Source: an uncultured Chlorobiaceae bacterium (GTDB lineage: Bacteria > Bacteroidota > Chlorobiia > Chlorobiales > Chlorobiaceae). Taken from it: a DNA stretch of 64,000 nucleotides. Position 1 is the first letter of the stretch. The number at the start of each line of letters is the position of its first letter. Under the pieces are notes generated by a model that searched no databases, was not told the origin of the DNA, and saw only the letters and a list, made by a program, of their open reading frames with translations. Below, piece after piece: positions 48,665 to 60,260 of this stretch. Both the position numbers and the translations under genes were made by a program. The stretch spans positions 56,834 to 120,833 of the forward strand of contig CAJEXW010000005.1 in the NCBI GenBank assembly GCA_903994525.1. Reading direction: 5' to 3'.

Positions 48665-48690
48665 CGATTAATCATTAAAGAAGATATCTG

Positions 48691-50205
48691 ATGCGAAACA
48701 AACCATCATTTATACAATATTTTCTGCTTGTTTTTGCAGGCATTGCCGTTGGTGCCCTGGTGTTTTCCAATGTAGAGTTTAACCTCTCTTTCAACGGTTC
48801 AAGCCTCTCAAGCAAACCCAATTTTGCCACAGCCACCAATAATATTGAAAATTATCCGATTCAGTCTCTCAAAAGCTTTAACGAAGCCTTTGTGCAAATT
48901 GCAGAGTCAGCTACTCCTTCGGTTGTGACCATTTTTACTGAAAAAACGGTGAACCAGCGGATGCAGTCACCATTTGATTTTTTTGGTTCACCCTTCGACG
49001 ATTTTTTTGGAATGCCCGGGGAAGGTTCACCGAATCGTCGTAAAGAGGTGCAGCGCGGACTTGGCTCAGGTGTTATTGTGACTGCTGATGGTTATATTCT
49101 TACCAATAATCATGTCATTGATGGAGCGGATACCGTTTACATCCGCACCTCTGATAACCGGAAAATTTCCGCCAAGGTTATCGGCAGCGATCCCAAGACC
49201 GATATCGCCGTTATCAAGGTCGATGAAAAAAATCTTAAACCTGTTGTTATCGGCGACAGCGATAAACTGAGGGTAGGAGAGTGGGTTATCGCTATTGGCA
49301 GCCCACTTGGTGAAAATCTTGCAAGGACCGTAACACAGGGTATTGTGAGCGCTAAAGGCAGGGCAAATGTCGGGCTTGCAGATTACGAGGATTTCATTCA
49401 GACAGATGCGGCTATCAATCCCGGCAATTCAGGCGGACCATTGGTCAATATCAATGGTGAGCTTGTTGGTATCAACACCGCCATAGCAAGTCGCACAGGA
49501 GGCTTTGAGGGTATCGGTTTTGCAGTCCCTTCCAATATGGCGAAAAAGGTTTTAACCTCGCTCATTACAACTGGTAAGGTAACACGAGCATATCTTGGTG
49601 TTACCATTCAGGATATTGATGAAAATCTTGCCAGGGCGATGAACCTGAAGGCTGGAGAGGGCGCACTGGTTGGAACGGTTATTGATGGTAGTCCTGCGGC
49701 AAAATATGGCATCAAGACTGGTGATGTTATTCTTGATTTTAACGGAGTAAGGGTGACAAGCAGTGCCGTTTTGCGCAATGCAATCGCCAGTCAGTCTCCA
49801 GGTTCAACGGCTAAGCTCCGCGTTTTCAGGGATGGCTCCATGAAACAGTTCTCAATTCCTTTGCAGGAGCAGTCTGCGAAAGAGCCAGCCTCTAAACGTT
49901 CCGCATCAGATGATGCCGTGAGCACTCTTCTTGGTTTCAGGGGTGAAGAGCTTACAGCCGAGAGGGCACAGAAACTGAAGTTGAAGCCCGGAGCTGGCAA
50001 GGTCGTTGTAACTGCAATATCTCCTTCATCTAACGCCTATCGGGCGGGATTGCGGGCTGGTGATATTATCTATTCACTCAATAAACAGGATGTGCGTTCT
50101 TACTCAGAGTACAGCACTCTTGTCAGCAAGGTGAAAAAAGGGGATCTTGTATTTATTCTGGTTGGCAGAGGGGTCAGTAAAATATATTTTGCGTTTAATC
50201 TGTAA
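48691..50205 (+). CDS. htrA: Do/DegQ-type periplasmic serine protease
   Basis: A 504-residue HtrA protease. It has an N-terminal signal/anchor segment (about 9-27, YFLLVFAGIAVGALVFSNV) and a trypsin-like domain with the triad in TNNHVID, SDPKTDIAVIK and NPGNSGGPLVN. Two PDZ domains follow (about 290-385 and 410-500). It degrades or refolds damaged envelope proteins. It is downstream of trpE by 26 bases without a clear functional link and is followed by a strong terminator at 50251-50290. Confidence 0.95.
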   Translation: MRNKPSFIQYFLLVFAGIAVGALVFSNVEFNLSFNGSSLSSKPNFATATNNIENYPIQSLKSFNEAFVQIAESATPSVVTIFTEKTVNQRMQSPFDFFGSPFDDFFGMPGEGSPNRRKEVQRGLGSGVIVTADGYILTNNHVIDGADTVYIRTSDNRKISAKVIGSDPKTDIAVIKVDEKNLKPVVIGDSDKLRVGEWVIAIGSPLGENLARTVTQGIVSAKGRANVGLADYEDFIQTDAAINPGNSGGPLVNINGELVGINTAIASRTGGFEGIGFAVPSNMAKKVLTSLITTGKVTRAYLGVTIQDIDENLARAMNLKAGEGALVGTVIDGSPAAKYGIKTGDVILDFNGVRVTSSAVLRNAIASQSPGSTAKLRVFRDGSMKQFSIPLQEQSAKEPASKRSASDDAVSTLLGFRGEELTAERAQKLKLKPGAGKVVVTAISPSSNAYRAGLRAGDIIYSLNKQDVRSYSEYSTLVSKVKKGDLVFILVGRGVSKIYFAFNL

Positions 50206-50250
50206 AGATTTTTTTGCCTGAAGGATTAAGAGTTGTACATTAAGACTGAA

Positions 50251-50290
50251 AAGTAAAGTCAGCGGCCCAGAGCTGACTTTACTTTTTTTT
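50251..50290 (+). terminator. Terminator after htrA
   Basis: A perfect 13-base stem (AAGTAAAGTCAGC and its complement at 50272-50284) with an 8-base loop is followed by about eight T including those in the stem end. It is a textbook intrinsic terminator 45 bases after the htrA stop. Confidence 0.93.
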
Positions 50291-50368
50291 GTTTGCTATC
50301 CTGTCCATTTGCACACCGTGTGATGATGGAGTTATTTTCTTTTATTTTAAACAAAAACAGTACAAGAG

Positions 50369-50848
50369 ATGACTGACAGAATTTACCTGACAAGCGATGG
50401 CTATAACCGGCTGAAAGAGGAGTTGCATTTGCTGGTCCATCAAACCAGAAGGGAAGTTCTTGAAAAAATTGCAGAAGCGAGGGCGCATGGCGATCTGAGC
50501 GAAAATGCGGAGTATGATGCTGCACGAGAGGAGCAGTCACATACGGAGGCGCGCATTGCTGATCTTGAAAACAAGCTGGCATCAGCAACTATTCTGGACC
50601 CAAAACAGATCAAGACCGACAAGGTCTATATTCTCACCTCTGTAAAACTTCGCAATCTTGATGATCGGAATGAGATTATTGAATATACTCTGGTCTCCTC
50701 AGAGGAGGCCGATACTGATGCAGGTAAAATTTCGGTGCGTTCTCCTGTTGGCAGGTCACTGATAGGCAGAGCTGTTGGAGAAAAAGTGCAGGTCGTTGTG
50801 CCCAAAGGCGAGCTGCATTATGAGATATTGGAGATTTTCGTTAAATAG
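50369..50848 (+). CDS. greA: Transcription elongation factor GreA
   Basis: A 159-residue factor of standard length. It has an N-terminal coiled coil with the acidic tip [15 protein letters not shown] (about 42-56), which enters the RNA polymerase secondary channel to promote cleavage of backtracked RNA. The C-terminal FKBP-like domain has [16 protein letters not shown] near 125. A small conserved protein gene and tpiA follow on the same strand with gaps of 24 and 3 bases. Confidence 0.96.
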   Translation: MTDRIYLTSDGYNRLKEELHLLVHQTRREVLEKIAEARAHGDLSENAEYDAAREEQSHTEARIADLENKLASATILDPKQIKTDKVYILTSVKLRNLDDRNEIIEYTLVSSEEADTDAGKISVRSPVGRSLIGRAVGEKVQVVVPKGELHYEILEIFVK

Positions 50849-50872
50849 GGGAAAATTAAACTATTCAATCCT

Positions 50873-51097
50873 ATGGGGAAACGTCAGGTTATTTATCGTC
50901 AGGAGAGAATCGGCGGCAACCAGGAGCTGCTCAATCGTGAAATCAACCTGGTTACCAAAGAGGCAAGAGTATGGCATGGCAAGGTCATTGCTGTCGGCAG
51001 TAACGAAGTGGAAGTCAAGGATGCTCGTGCAGGAAAACACCGGTTTGCTGTGGATCAGATTGACCGGATCTATTATGATGTAAAAACTGAATATTAA
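50873..51097 (+). CDS. Conserved small protein of unknown function
   Basis: A 74-residue soluble protein, basic and acidic mixed, with predicted strands (EARVWHGKVIAVGSNEVEVK, AGKHRFAVDQIDRIYYD) that suggest a small SH3-like or Sm-like barrel. I do not recognise the family. It fits between greA (24 bases) and tpiA (3 bases before its ATG), so it is probably in that operon and translated. Confidence 0.75.
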   Translation: MGKRQVIYRQERIGGNQELLNREINLVTKEARVWHGKVIAVGSNEVEVKDARAGKHRFAVDQIDRIYYDVKTEY

Positions 51098-51100
51098 GAG

Positions 51101-51856
51101 ATGCGCAAAAAAATTGTTGTCGGCAACTGGAAAATGAACAATTCCATTGCTGAATCAGAAACACTGGCCGTCGAAGTTGTTGCCGCGCTTGGGGAAAACT
51201 TTTCGGGGTGCGAAGTTGGTATTGCCCCGACCTTTCTTGCTTTGGAAGCTGCAGGAAGGATAATTGAGGGCAGTGAAGTCCAGCTTGTTGCCCAGAACTG
51301 CCATTATGAAAATGATGGCGCATTTACCGGAGAGGTATCTGCAAGAATGCTGTTTGCCGCAGGTTGCTCATCAGTTATCATTGGGCACTCTGAACGACGC
51401 CAGTATTTCGGTGAGACCAATGCGACCGTCAATCTCAGAACCAAAAAGGCATTGTCGGAAGGGCTCAACGTTATTCTTTGCGTTGGAGAGACGCTTGAAC
51501 AGCGCGAAAGCGGTGTCACCGATGCCATTATCTCATCCCAGGTGAGAGAAGGACTTGATGGCATCAGCGATATCAGCTCCATCGTCATTGCCTATGAGCC
51601 GGTATGGGCTATCGGTACCGGAAAAACAGCCTCATCTGCGCAGGCTGAAGAGGTCCATCTCCATATTCGCACGCTTGTTACTGAACTTTATGGTGATGAT
51701 GCCGCCCAGGGGCTTCGCATCCAGTATGGTGGAAGTGTCAAGCCATCCAATGCTGCGGAACTCTTTGCCATGCCGAACATTGATGGAGGCTTGATTGGTG
51801 GAGCCAGCCTCAATGCTGCCGACTTCGCAGCCATCATCAAAGCCGCTTCCCTTTAA
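51101..51856 (+). CDS. tpiA: Triose-phosphate isomerase
   Basis: A 251-residue TIM barrel enzyme with all active-site signatures: the substrate lysine in VGNWKMNN near 8-14, the electrophilic histidine in [13 protein letters not shown] near 92, and the catalytic glutamate in [14 protein letters not shown] near 163. The phosphate loop [11 protein letters not shown] is near 207. It interconverts dihydroxyacetone phosphate and glyceraldehyde 3-phosphate. It is the last gene of the greA-small protein-tpiA group. Confidence 0.97.
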   Translation: MRKKIVVGNWKMNNSIAESETLAVEVVAALGENFSGCEVGIAPTFLALEAAGRIIEGSEVQLVAQNCHYENDGAFTGEVSARMLFAAGCSSVIIGHSERRQYFGETNATVNLRTKKALSEGLNVILCVGETLEQRESGVTDAIISSQVREGLDGISDISSIVIAYEPVWAIGTGKTASSAQAEEVHLHIRTLVTELYGDDAAQGLRIQYGGSVKPSNAAELFAMPNIDGGLIGGASLNAADFAAIIKAASL

Positions 51857-51870
51857 GTCACCTCTGATTC

Positions 51871-53725
<1,855 letters not shown>

Positions 53726-53836
53726 TCACGATACTTAAATTCAGGGTATTATACAAACGAAGGTTCGCCGGGCACGTGTGCCGCTTTTCTGCGGTATAGA
53801 GTCTGGTGAGAAGCATAAATTCGATAACATAGATGG

Positions 53837-54706
53837 ATGAGATTAATAGTGATAGATTTCAAGGTCAACAGGCAGAGCTGCACGCTTTGCGGGGAGTGTG
53901 TTACCGACTGCCCGGCACGGATTATCAGTCTGGCTGAGGATGGCTATCCCACCATTGCTCCGGAAAAGGAGGGAACCTGCTACCGTTGCCAGCACTGCCT
54001 TGCCATCTGCCCGACGGGGGCGGTTTCCATTCTTGGCCACCAAGCCTCTTTTAGCCGCCCGCTGAAGGGGGCTTACCCTGATCCGGATGCCCTTGAGACG
54101 CTTATCAAGGGGCGTCGTTCAGTGCGTCGTTTCAAGCCGGAAAACCTTGATCCGGTGCTCTTCCAAAAGCTGCTTGATGTTGCATGGCAGGCTCCGACCG
54201 GGGTGAACTACCGTCAGGTGCGTTTTACGGTGCTCGACAGCCTCAACAAGGTTGCGCAACTGCGTGATGAGGTGATGGCTGGTTTGACAAGGCTGGTGAA
54301 CAACAATGCCTTGCCGGAGGGGATGGGCTTTTTTGCCAACTTTGTGTCAATATGGGAGAAGCATCAAGCGGACATTATTTTTCGTGATGCTCCCCATCTA
54401 CTCATTGCCTCTGCTCCACACTCTGTGGCATCTCCCATGCAGGACTGTATGATTGCCCTTGCCAGTTTTGATCTTTTTGCCCAGGCCAATGGAGTCGGCA
54501 CACTCTGGAACGGCCTTGCAAAGTGGGCTATCAACGATATATTGCCGGAGACACGCCATCGCCTCGGTATTCCTGATGATCATCTTTTTGGCTATGCCAT
54601 GGTTTTCGGTAAGCCGGCGGTGCACTATGCCCGCACGGTGGAGCATGGCCCTGCGCTCATTTTCCGGGCCCTTGAGGGGGATGGCTGTGATGTTCCTTTA
54701 CGTTAA
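53837..54706 (+). CDS. Ferredoxin-nitroreductase fusion protein
   Basis: A 289-residue protein. Residues about 10-70 carry two 4Fe-4S ferredoxin motifs (CTLCGECVTDCP and CYRCQHCLAICP). The rest is a flavin nitroreductase domain with the FMN-binding RRSVRRFKPENLD near 91 and APTGVNYRQVRF near 118. Such proteins occur in anaerobes and pass electrons from iron-sulfur clusters to an FMN-bound substrate. The physiological acceptor is unknown. The M24 peptidase gene follows after 12 bases. Confidence 0.9.
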   Translation: MRLIVIDFKVNRQSCTLCGECVTDCPARIISLAEDGYPTIAPEKEGTCYRCQHCLAICPTGAVSILGHQASFSRPLKGAYPDPDALETLIKGRRSVRRFKPENLDPVLFQKLLDVAWQAPTGVNYRQVRFTVLDSLNKVAQLRDEVMAGLTRLVNNNALPEGMGFFANFVSIWEKHQADIIFRDAPHLLIASAPHSVASPMQDCMIALASFDLFAQANGVGTLWNGLAKWAINDILPETRHRLGIPDDHLFGYAMVFGKPAVHYARTVEHGPALIFRALEGDGCDVPLR

Positions 54707-54718
54707 TATTTCATAACT

Positions 54719-55891
54719 ATGCTGACACAAACTGAATCACAACAACGAATCGTCCGCTTGCAGGAAAAGCTGCGGCACCAAGGTGCGCAGGCAGCCCTCC
54801 TCATTCTGCCGATTGATGTCTACTATTTTGCAGGTACTCGCCAGAACGCTGTACTCTGGATTCCGGCGGATGGTCTGCCGATGCTTCTGGTGCGCAAAAG
54901 TCTCTCAAGAGCAAGGGAGGAGAGCCCGATTGCCGATATCCGTCCGTTTCCGTCAAGCAAGGAGTTTGCCTCCGTTTTCAGCGAGGAGTATGCCAGTGTC
55001 GGTATGACCTTTGATGCCGTCCCGATCCAGCAGCACAGCTATTACACGCGGGCATTGCCGGGGCGCAGTTTTGTGGATATCTCGATGATCGTGCGTGACA
55101 TCAGGTCAGTCAAGTCACCCTTCGAGCTTGAACTGCTCAGGAAGAGCGCCAGCAAGCTTGCATCGGTATTTGCCGGGGTGCCGCAATTTTTGAAAGCAGG
55201 GATGCGTGAGCTTGATGTGTCTGCCGAGATGGAATATCGACTCCGCAAGGCCGGGCATGAAGGATATGTTCGGATGCGTGCCTTTAATCAGGAGCTTTTC
55301 TTTGGTCTGGCGGTCTCTTCGGGAGGGGTCAATGGCGGCTTTTTTGACGGCCCGGTGACCGGCAAGGGGTTGTCGAGCGCGTCACCACATGGTGCTTCTT
55401 ACGACTGTATTCAGGTAAACCAGCCGGTTCTTCTCGATTTCGCCGGGGTTTTTCATGGCTACATTGCCGATATGACGCGCATGTTTGTGATCGGAACGCT
55501 TGATCCTGAATTGCAGCACGCATTCGATGTCGCTCTCAATATTCAGGAGATGGTGCGTCAGGCCATGAAACCTGGTGTGATTGGTGAAGAGCTGTTTCTT
55601 GCCGCCGCTTTATTGGCCGAAAAGGCTGGACTTGGCTCCTGCTTCATGGGAATGCCGGGTGAACAGGCAAAATTTGTGGGCCATGGCGTTGGTCTGGAGC
55701 TTGACGAGTTGCCCGTGCTGGCCAAAGGGTTTACGGCACCATTGCAGCTCAACCAGGTCATTGCCGTTGAACCCAAGTTTGTGATTCCCGGCAAGGGGGT
55801 TATCGGCATTGAAAATACCTTTGTCGTCAGTGATGAGGGTGGTCTCAGGTTGAGTGATTTGCCGGACGGGATTGTGTTTCTGAAGCCGTAA
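54719..55891 (+). CDS. Xaa-Pro aminopeptidase-like M24 family protein
   Basis: A 390-residue protein with a creatinase-like N-terminal domain (about 1-130) and a pita-bread C-terminal domain. Expected metal ligands are visible: an aspartate in VLLDFAGVF, a second in YIADMTRMF, a histidine in FVGHGVGLELDELPV, and glutamates in AVEPKFV and GIENTFV. Length and motifs fit prolidase/aminopeptidase P-type enzymes that cleave X-Pro bonds. It is downstream of the nitroreductase fusion and 44 bases before hsdR. Confidence 0.9.
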   Translation: MLTQTESQQRIVRLQEKLRHQGAQAALLILPIDVYYFAGTRQNAVLWIPADGLPMLLVRKSLSRAREESPIADIRPFPSSKEFASVFSEEYASVGMTFDAVPIQQHSYYTRALPGRSFVDISMIVRDIRSVKSPFELELLRKSASKLASVFAGVPQFLKAGMRELDVSAEMEYRLRKAGHEGYVRMRAFNQELFFGLAVSSGGVNGGFFDGPVTGKGLSSASPHGASYDCIQVNQPVLLDFAGVFHGYIADMTRMFVIGTLDPELQHAFDVALNIQEMVRQAMKPGVIGEELFLAAALLAEKAGLGSCFMGMPGEQAKFVGHGVGLELDELPVLAKGFTAPLQLNQVIAVEPKFVIPGKGVIGIENTFVVSDEGGLRLSDLPDGIVFLKP

Positions 55892-55935
55892 GAGCCCATG
55901 CACAGTAATGCATCATTTTTGTGGGAGGTCTTGCA

Positions 55936-58900
55936 ATGACCACCATCGGCAACTCTGAACGTGAGACGCAGAACCGCGTGCTTGCCCTGTTCACCAAAGA
56001 GCTTGGCTACCGCTCTCTCGGCAACTGGAAGGATCGCGAGGGGAACAGCAATATCGAAGAGTCTCTTCTCATGGCCGGCCTTTTGGGGAACGGCTACACG
56101 TCGGCGCAGAGTACCAAAGCCATCCATGAACTGCGTACTGAGGCAAATAATCCCAACCGTACGCTTTACGAAAACAACCGCAAGGTCTACAGCCTCCTTC
56201 ACTACGGTGTTCCGGTAAAAGCGGCGGCGGGTGAGAAGAGTGAAACCGTCAGGCTCATCAACACCGACCACCCGGAGCTGAACGACTTTGCCATTGCCGA
56301 AGAGGTGACGGTGTATGGGCAGCACGACAAACGGCCCGATATTGTGCTCTACCTTAACGGGATAGCGGTTGGCGTGCTGGAGTTGAAGAACAGCAGGGTA
56401 TCGCTGGGTGACGGCATCCGCCAAAGCCTTGTCAATCAACGCCCCGAGTTTATTGCTCCTTTCTTTTCAACCGTGCAGTTCATTTTTGCCGGAAACGATT
56501 CGGAAGGGCTGAAGTATGGGACGGTCGGCACGGAGGAGAAGTATTTTCTGCAATGGAAAGAGGATGAGGAGGATAACTCCCGTTTCAAGCTCGACAAATA
56601 TCTGCTCAAGATCTGCCGGAAATCCCGCCTGGTCGAGCTGCTGCACGATTTTGTGCTCTTTGATGGCGGGGTAAAGAAGCTGCCACGGGTACATCAGTAT
56701 TTTGGTGTCAAGGCGGCGCAGCACTCTGCCGAGGTGTTCAGGGGTGGCATTGTCTGGCACACGCAGGGGAGCGGCAAAAGTATTGTGATGCTGCTGCTGG
56801 CCCGCTGGATTCTGGAGAACAAGCCTGCCGCCCGTGTGGTTATTGTGACTGATCGCGATGAACTCGACAAGCAGATTGCCGGAGTTTTTACCGATGCGGG
56901 AGAAACAATCAGGCGCACCACCAGCGGCAGTGACCTGATGAAGCAGCTCAGCCTTCCTGCTCCGCGTCTGCTCTGCTCACTGGTACACAAGTTTGGCAGA
57001 AAAGGGGTGGATAATTTTGAGGAGTTTATCCGGGAGCTTGAATCACAGCCCGGCCATACGGTGGGGGATGTTTTTGTCTTTGTTGATGAGTGCCACCGGA
57101 CACAGAGCGGCAAGCTGCATCGAACCATGAAGGCTCTCATGCCCAACGCGGTCTTTGTCGGGTTTACCGGCACGCCTCTCCTGAAAAAAGATGCGGCAAC
57201 CACCCTTGACGTGTTCGGGAGCTACATTCACACCTACAAGTTCAACGAGGCCGTTGAGGACAGGGTGGTGCTTGATCTGGTGTATGAGGCGCGGGATATT
57301 GACCAGCAACTGGGCTCGAAGGAGAAAATTGACGCATGGTTCGATGCCAAAACGAGGGGGTTGAATGAGTGGCAGAAGGGCGCTCTTCGCGAGCAGTGGG
57401 GAACAATGCAGCATCTGCTCAGCTCCCGGTCACGGATGAACCGGGTGGTCAACGATATTGTGTTTGATTTCAGTGTGAAGCCCCGTCTCAGTAACCATCG
57501 AGGCAATGCCATTCTGGTTGCTTCAAGTATCTACGAGGCCTGCAAGTATTTTGAACTGTTTCAGAAGTCGGTGTTTAAAGGCAAGTGCGCGGTGATTACC
57601 TCCTGCAATCCGCAAACGAGAGACATTACAACGGAGGATACCGGAGCCAACACGGAGACGGACAAGGAGTCGATCTACAACACCTACATGGCGCTCCTGC
57701 AGAGTGTTGAGCCGGTACCGGGAAAGTCAAAAACAGAGAGCTACGAAGACAATGCCAAACGGCTTTTCAGGGAGCAACCGGCAACGATGAAGCTGCTGAT
57801 TGTGGTCGATAAACTGCTGACCGGCTTTGATGCGCCAAGCTGCACCTGCCTCTATATCGATAAAAGTATGCAGGATCATGCTCTCTTTCAGGCCATCTGC
57901 CGCACCAATCGCCTCGATGGGGAGGACAAGGAGTTCGGCTACATCGTCGATTATAAGGATCTCTTCAAAAAGGTCAATGATGCTCTGAAGGTCTATACGG
58001 TTTATAGTTCAGAGCTGGATAAGAGCGATACCGGCGCAGGAGAATCTGACATTCTGATGAAAGACCGGCTGGCAAAGGGGCGGGAGCGGCTCGACAATGC
58101 GCTTGAGGCGCTTGCACTGATCTGCGAACCGGTTGAGCCTCCGAAAGGCGAGCTTCAGCACATCCATTTTTTCTGCGGCAACAGTGAAATTCCTGATGAG
58201 CTTGCAGCAAAAGAGCCGCTCCGCTCTGCCCTCTACAAGGCAACAGCCATGCTGGTGAGGGCCTACAGCGGTATTGCCGACGAGCTTGATGCCGCATGCT
58301 ATAGCGCCACTGAGGTGCAGCGCATCAAAAAAACTCTCGACCGCTCGGTCAAGTTGCGCGAAATCATCCGCCATGCCAGCGGTGAAAGCATTGACCTGAA
58401 GGCTTATGAGGCGGATATGCGCCATCTCATCGATACCTATATCGAAGCCGATGAGCCGAGAAAGATCTCTCCGTTTGATGCTCTGCCGCTTTTGGAGCTG
58501 ATTGTGAAATCCGGTATTGCGGAAGCGATCAACAACCTGCCCGAAGGGATCAAAAGCAGCAGGGATGCGATTGCCGAGACGATCGAGAACAATGTTCGAA
58601 GCAAAATCATCAAAGATCACCTGAACGATCCGGCATTTTATGAGAGTATGTCGCTTTTGCTTGATGAACTCATTGCGTCGCGCCGTCGGAAAGCCATTGA
58701 GTACGAGGCGTATCTCAAGCAGATGGCCGAACTGGCTAACCGCGTAGCATCAGGCCATGCTGAAGAGACTCCCGCGCAATTGAATACTCCCGGTCGCCGC
58801 GCATTGTACAACAACCTGAAGCTTGACCGGATTGGAGATGTTGACCTTGACCTGTCCGATGAGCCGACCGGCTATAAAGGGTTGCAGGATGAAAAATTGC

Positions 58901-59067
58901 TTCTGGCGATGATGCTGGATGAAACAGTCAAACGAGTCCGGCCGAATGGCTGGCGCGGTGTCAAACCAAAAGAGAATATTATTAAAGGGGCGCTTTTCGA
59001 AGTGCTGCAGGACGCTGACGAGGTGGAGCGGCTCTTTCTCGTTATTGAACGGCAAAGAGAGTATTGA
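55936..59067 (+). CDS. hsdR: Type I restriction endonuclease subunit R
   Basis: A motor-nuclease of 1043 residues, starting at MTTIGNSERETQNRV with GGAGG upstream (a GTG at 55921 is less likely). The PD-(D/E)xK nuclease part has RPDIVLYLNG and GVLELKNS near 130-155. The SF2 helicase has HTQGSGKSIVMLLLARW (Walker A, near 278), VDECHRTQ (near 384), FTGTPLL and LTGFDAPSCTCLYIDK (near 635). It cuts unmodified foreign DNA only with HsdM and HsdS, neither of which is in this window. The next gene overlaps its stop by one base. Confidence 0.93.
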   Translation: MTTIGNSERETQNRVLALFTKELGYRSLGNWKDREGNSNIEESLLMAGLLGNGYTSAQSTKAIHELRTEANNPNRTLYENNRKVYSLLHYGVPVKAAAGEKSETVRLINTDHPELNDFAIAEEVTVYGQHDKRPDIVLYLNGIAVGVLELKNSRVSLGDGIRQSLVNQRPEFIAPFFSTVQFIFAGNDSEGLKYGTVGTEEKYFLQWKEDEEDNSRFKLDKYLLKICRKSRLVELLHDFVLFDGGVKKLPRVHQYFGVKAAQHSAEVFRGGIVWHTQGSGKSIVMLLLARWILENKPAARVVIVTDRDELDKQIAGVFTDAGETIRRTTSGSDLMKQLSLPAPRLLCSLVHKFGRKGVDNFEEFIRELESQPGHTVGDVFVFVDECHRTQSGKLHRTMKALMPNAVFVGFTGTPLLKKDAATTLDVFGSYIHTYKFNEAVEDRVVLDLVYEARDIDQQLGSKEKIDAWFDAKTRGLNEWQKGALREQWGTMQHLLSSRSRMNRVVNDIVFDFSVKPRLSNHRGNAILVASSIYEACKYFELFQKSVFKGKCAVITSCNPQTRDITTEDTGANTETDKESIYNTYMALLQSVEPVPGKSKTESYEDNAKRLFREQPATMKLLIVVDKLLTGFDAPSCTCLYIDKSMQDHALFQAICRTNRLDGEDKEFGYIVDYKDLFKKVNDALKVYTVYSSELDKSDTGAGESDILMKDRLAKGRERLDNALEALALICEPVEPPKGELQHIHFFCGNSEIPDELAAKEPLRSALYKATAMLVRAYSGIADELDAACYSATEVQRIKKTLDRSVKLREIIRHASGESIDLKAYEADMRHLIDTYIEADEPRKISPFDALPLLELIVKSGIAEAINNLPEGIKSSRDAIAETIENNVRSKIIKDHLNDPAFYESMSLLLDELIASRRRKAIEYEAYLKQMAELANRVASGHAEETPAQLNTPGRRALYNNLKLDRIGDVDLDLSDEPTGYKGLQDEKLLLAMMLDETVKRVRPNGWRGVKPKENIIKGALFEVLQDADEVERLFLVIERQREY

Positions 59068-59783
59068 TGGTGACCAGAGTTGTTATCGGAGATATTCCTG
59101 TTGATGTGGTGCTGAAAGATATCAGGAATATCCATCTGAGTGTTCACCCGCCAGCAGGGAGGGTGCGTCTTTCGGCCCCCGTCGGCATGGATATCAACAC
59201 CCTTCGCCTCTATGCCATTTCACGGCTGGGTTGGATAAAAAAGCAGCAGCGCAAGTTGTGCGGGCAGGAGCGCGAAACTCCACGGGAGTACCTGAATCGG
59301 GAGAGCCATTATCTCTGGGGAAAACGTTACTTGCTGAAAATTGTTGAGCGGGAAGCTCCGTCGGCTGTTGACGTGCAGCATAGCGCAATACTTTTGTATA
59401 TCCGCCCTGATGCCAGTCAGGAGAAAAAACAGTCGGTGCTTGATGCATGGTATCGAAAACAGTTGAAGGCTGCCATTCCTGATCTCATTGCTTTATGGGA
59501 GAAAAGGGTCGTGGTGCGGGTCAATGAGTTTGGCATCAAGAAAATGAAGACGAAATGGGGCACCTGCAACCCTGATGCCCGGCGAATATGGGTAAACCTC
59601 GAACTCGCCAAAAAGCCGAAAGAGTGCCTCGAATACATTGTTGTGCATGAAATGGTTCACCTTCTGGAGCATCACCATAATGAACGATTCATTGCCCTCA
59701 TGGATGCCATTTTGCCAAAATGGCGCTCACTGCGCGACGATCTGAATCGCCTGCCGGTCAAGCACGAGGAGTGGGAGTATTGA
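59067..59783 (+). CDS. YgjP-type M48 family metallopeptidase
   Basis: A 238-residue protein of the DUF45/YgjP family (SprT-like zinc metallopeptidases). The zinc site is VHEMVHLLEHHHNERF near 193-208 (HExxH plus a further histidine). The block KMKTKWGTCNPDARRIWVN near 157 is typical of the family. The ATG overlaps the hsdR stop (TGATG). Proteins of this family are often the last gene of type I restriction operons, so a restriction-linked role is likely but undefined. Confidence 0.92.
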   Translation: MVTRVVIGDIPVDVVLKDIRNIHLSVHPPAGRVRLSAPVGMDINTLRLYAISRLGWIKKQQRKLCGQERETPREYLNRESHYLWGKRYLLKIVEREAPSAVDVQHSAILLYIRPDASQEKKQSVLDAWYRKQLKAAIPDLIALWEKRVVVRVNEFGIKKMKTKWGTCNPDARRIWVNLELAKKPKECLEYIVVHEMVHLLEHHHNERFIALMDAILPKWRSLRDDLNRLPVKHEEWEY

Positions 59784-59824
59784 GCACCATCGGCAATTCT
59801 GAACGTGGGAGGCAGAACTGCGTT
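59780..59824 (+). pseudogene. Relic of a second hsdR 5' end
   Basis: This stretch matches the first 15 codons of hsdR at 55936-55980 at 38 of 45 positions, keeping the phrase TIGNSER. It starts with TTG instead of ATG and diverges after about codon 15, reaching a stop after 32 codons. It begins at the stop of the metallopeptidase gene. It looks like the scar of a second hsdR or of a recombination event. Confidence 0.7.
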
Positions 59825-60050
59825 ATAACCTGTGGGGGAGAGAGACCAAATGAATATATTCTTGAGGCCCGATGATCAATTGCTCATTGCTGAGGAGCTT
59901 GGGGCTAAGGTTGAGGTAGTGAACTGTAGTTTCCGATATTGATAAGGGTATACATTTCTTTCATTCTGATTAACTTATACCATAGGAGCCGGAGGGTTTG
60001 GGACATATATTTCAACAATTTCTGGTAACCATGTTGCGGGAGGTATTGTT

Positions 60051-60260
60051 ATGGAACTTCATATAAGTGATGAAAAAACCAAAGAACTTCTTTCTGAGGT
60101 TGTTGTGGAGCTTTTACAGACAAAAAAAAATTTGTTGTATGATGTTGTCATAGAGGCTTTAGAGGATGTTGGTCTGGCAAATGCCATCGCTGAAGGGCGA
60201 AAGAATGATTTTGTATCAGAGGATGAAATTTTTTCTATTCTTGACGGCAATGCAAAGTGA
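60051..60260 (+). CDS. Antitoxin of a RelE-type toxin-antitoxin pair
   Basis: A 69-residue acidic protein with the amphipathic helical pattern of small antitoxins (KTKELLSEVVVELLQTKKN, LANAIAEGRKNDFVSEDEI). The C-terminal VSEDEIFSILDG is common in RelB-like antitoxins that bind their toxin with this region. The stop overlaps the toxin start (GTGA), so translation is coupled. No DNA-binding fold is obvious; autoregulation is expected for the class. Confidence 0.82.
   Translation: MELHISDEKTKELLSEVVVELLQTKKNLLYDVVIEALEDVGLANAIAEGRKNDFVSEDEIFSILDGNAK

Noticed and set aside
59850..59942. A 30-codon frame starting MNIFLRPDDQLL with a purine-rich leader
   Set aside because: Too short, no family, and located in a stretch of gene debris; it may be the tail of a lost gene.
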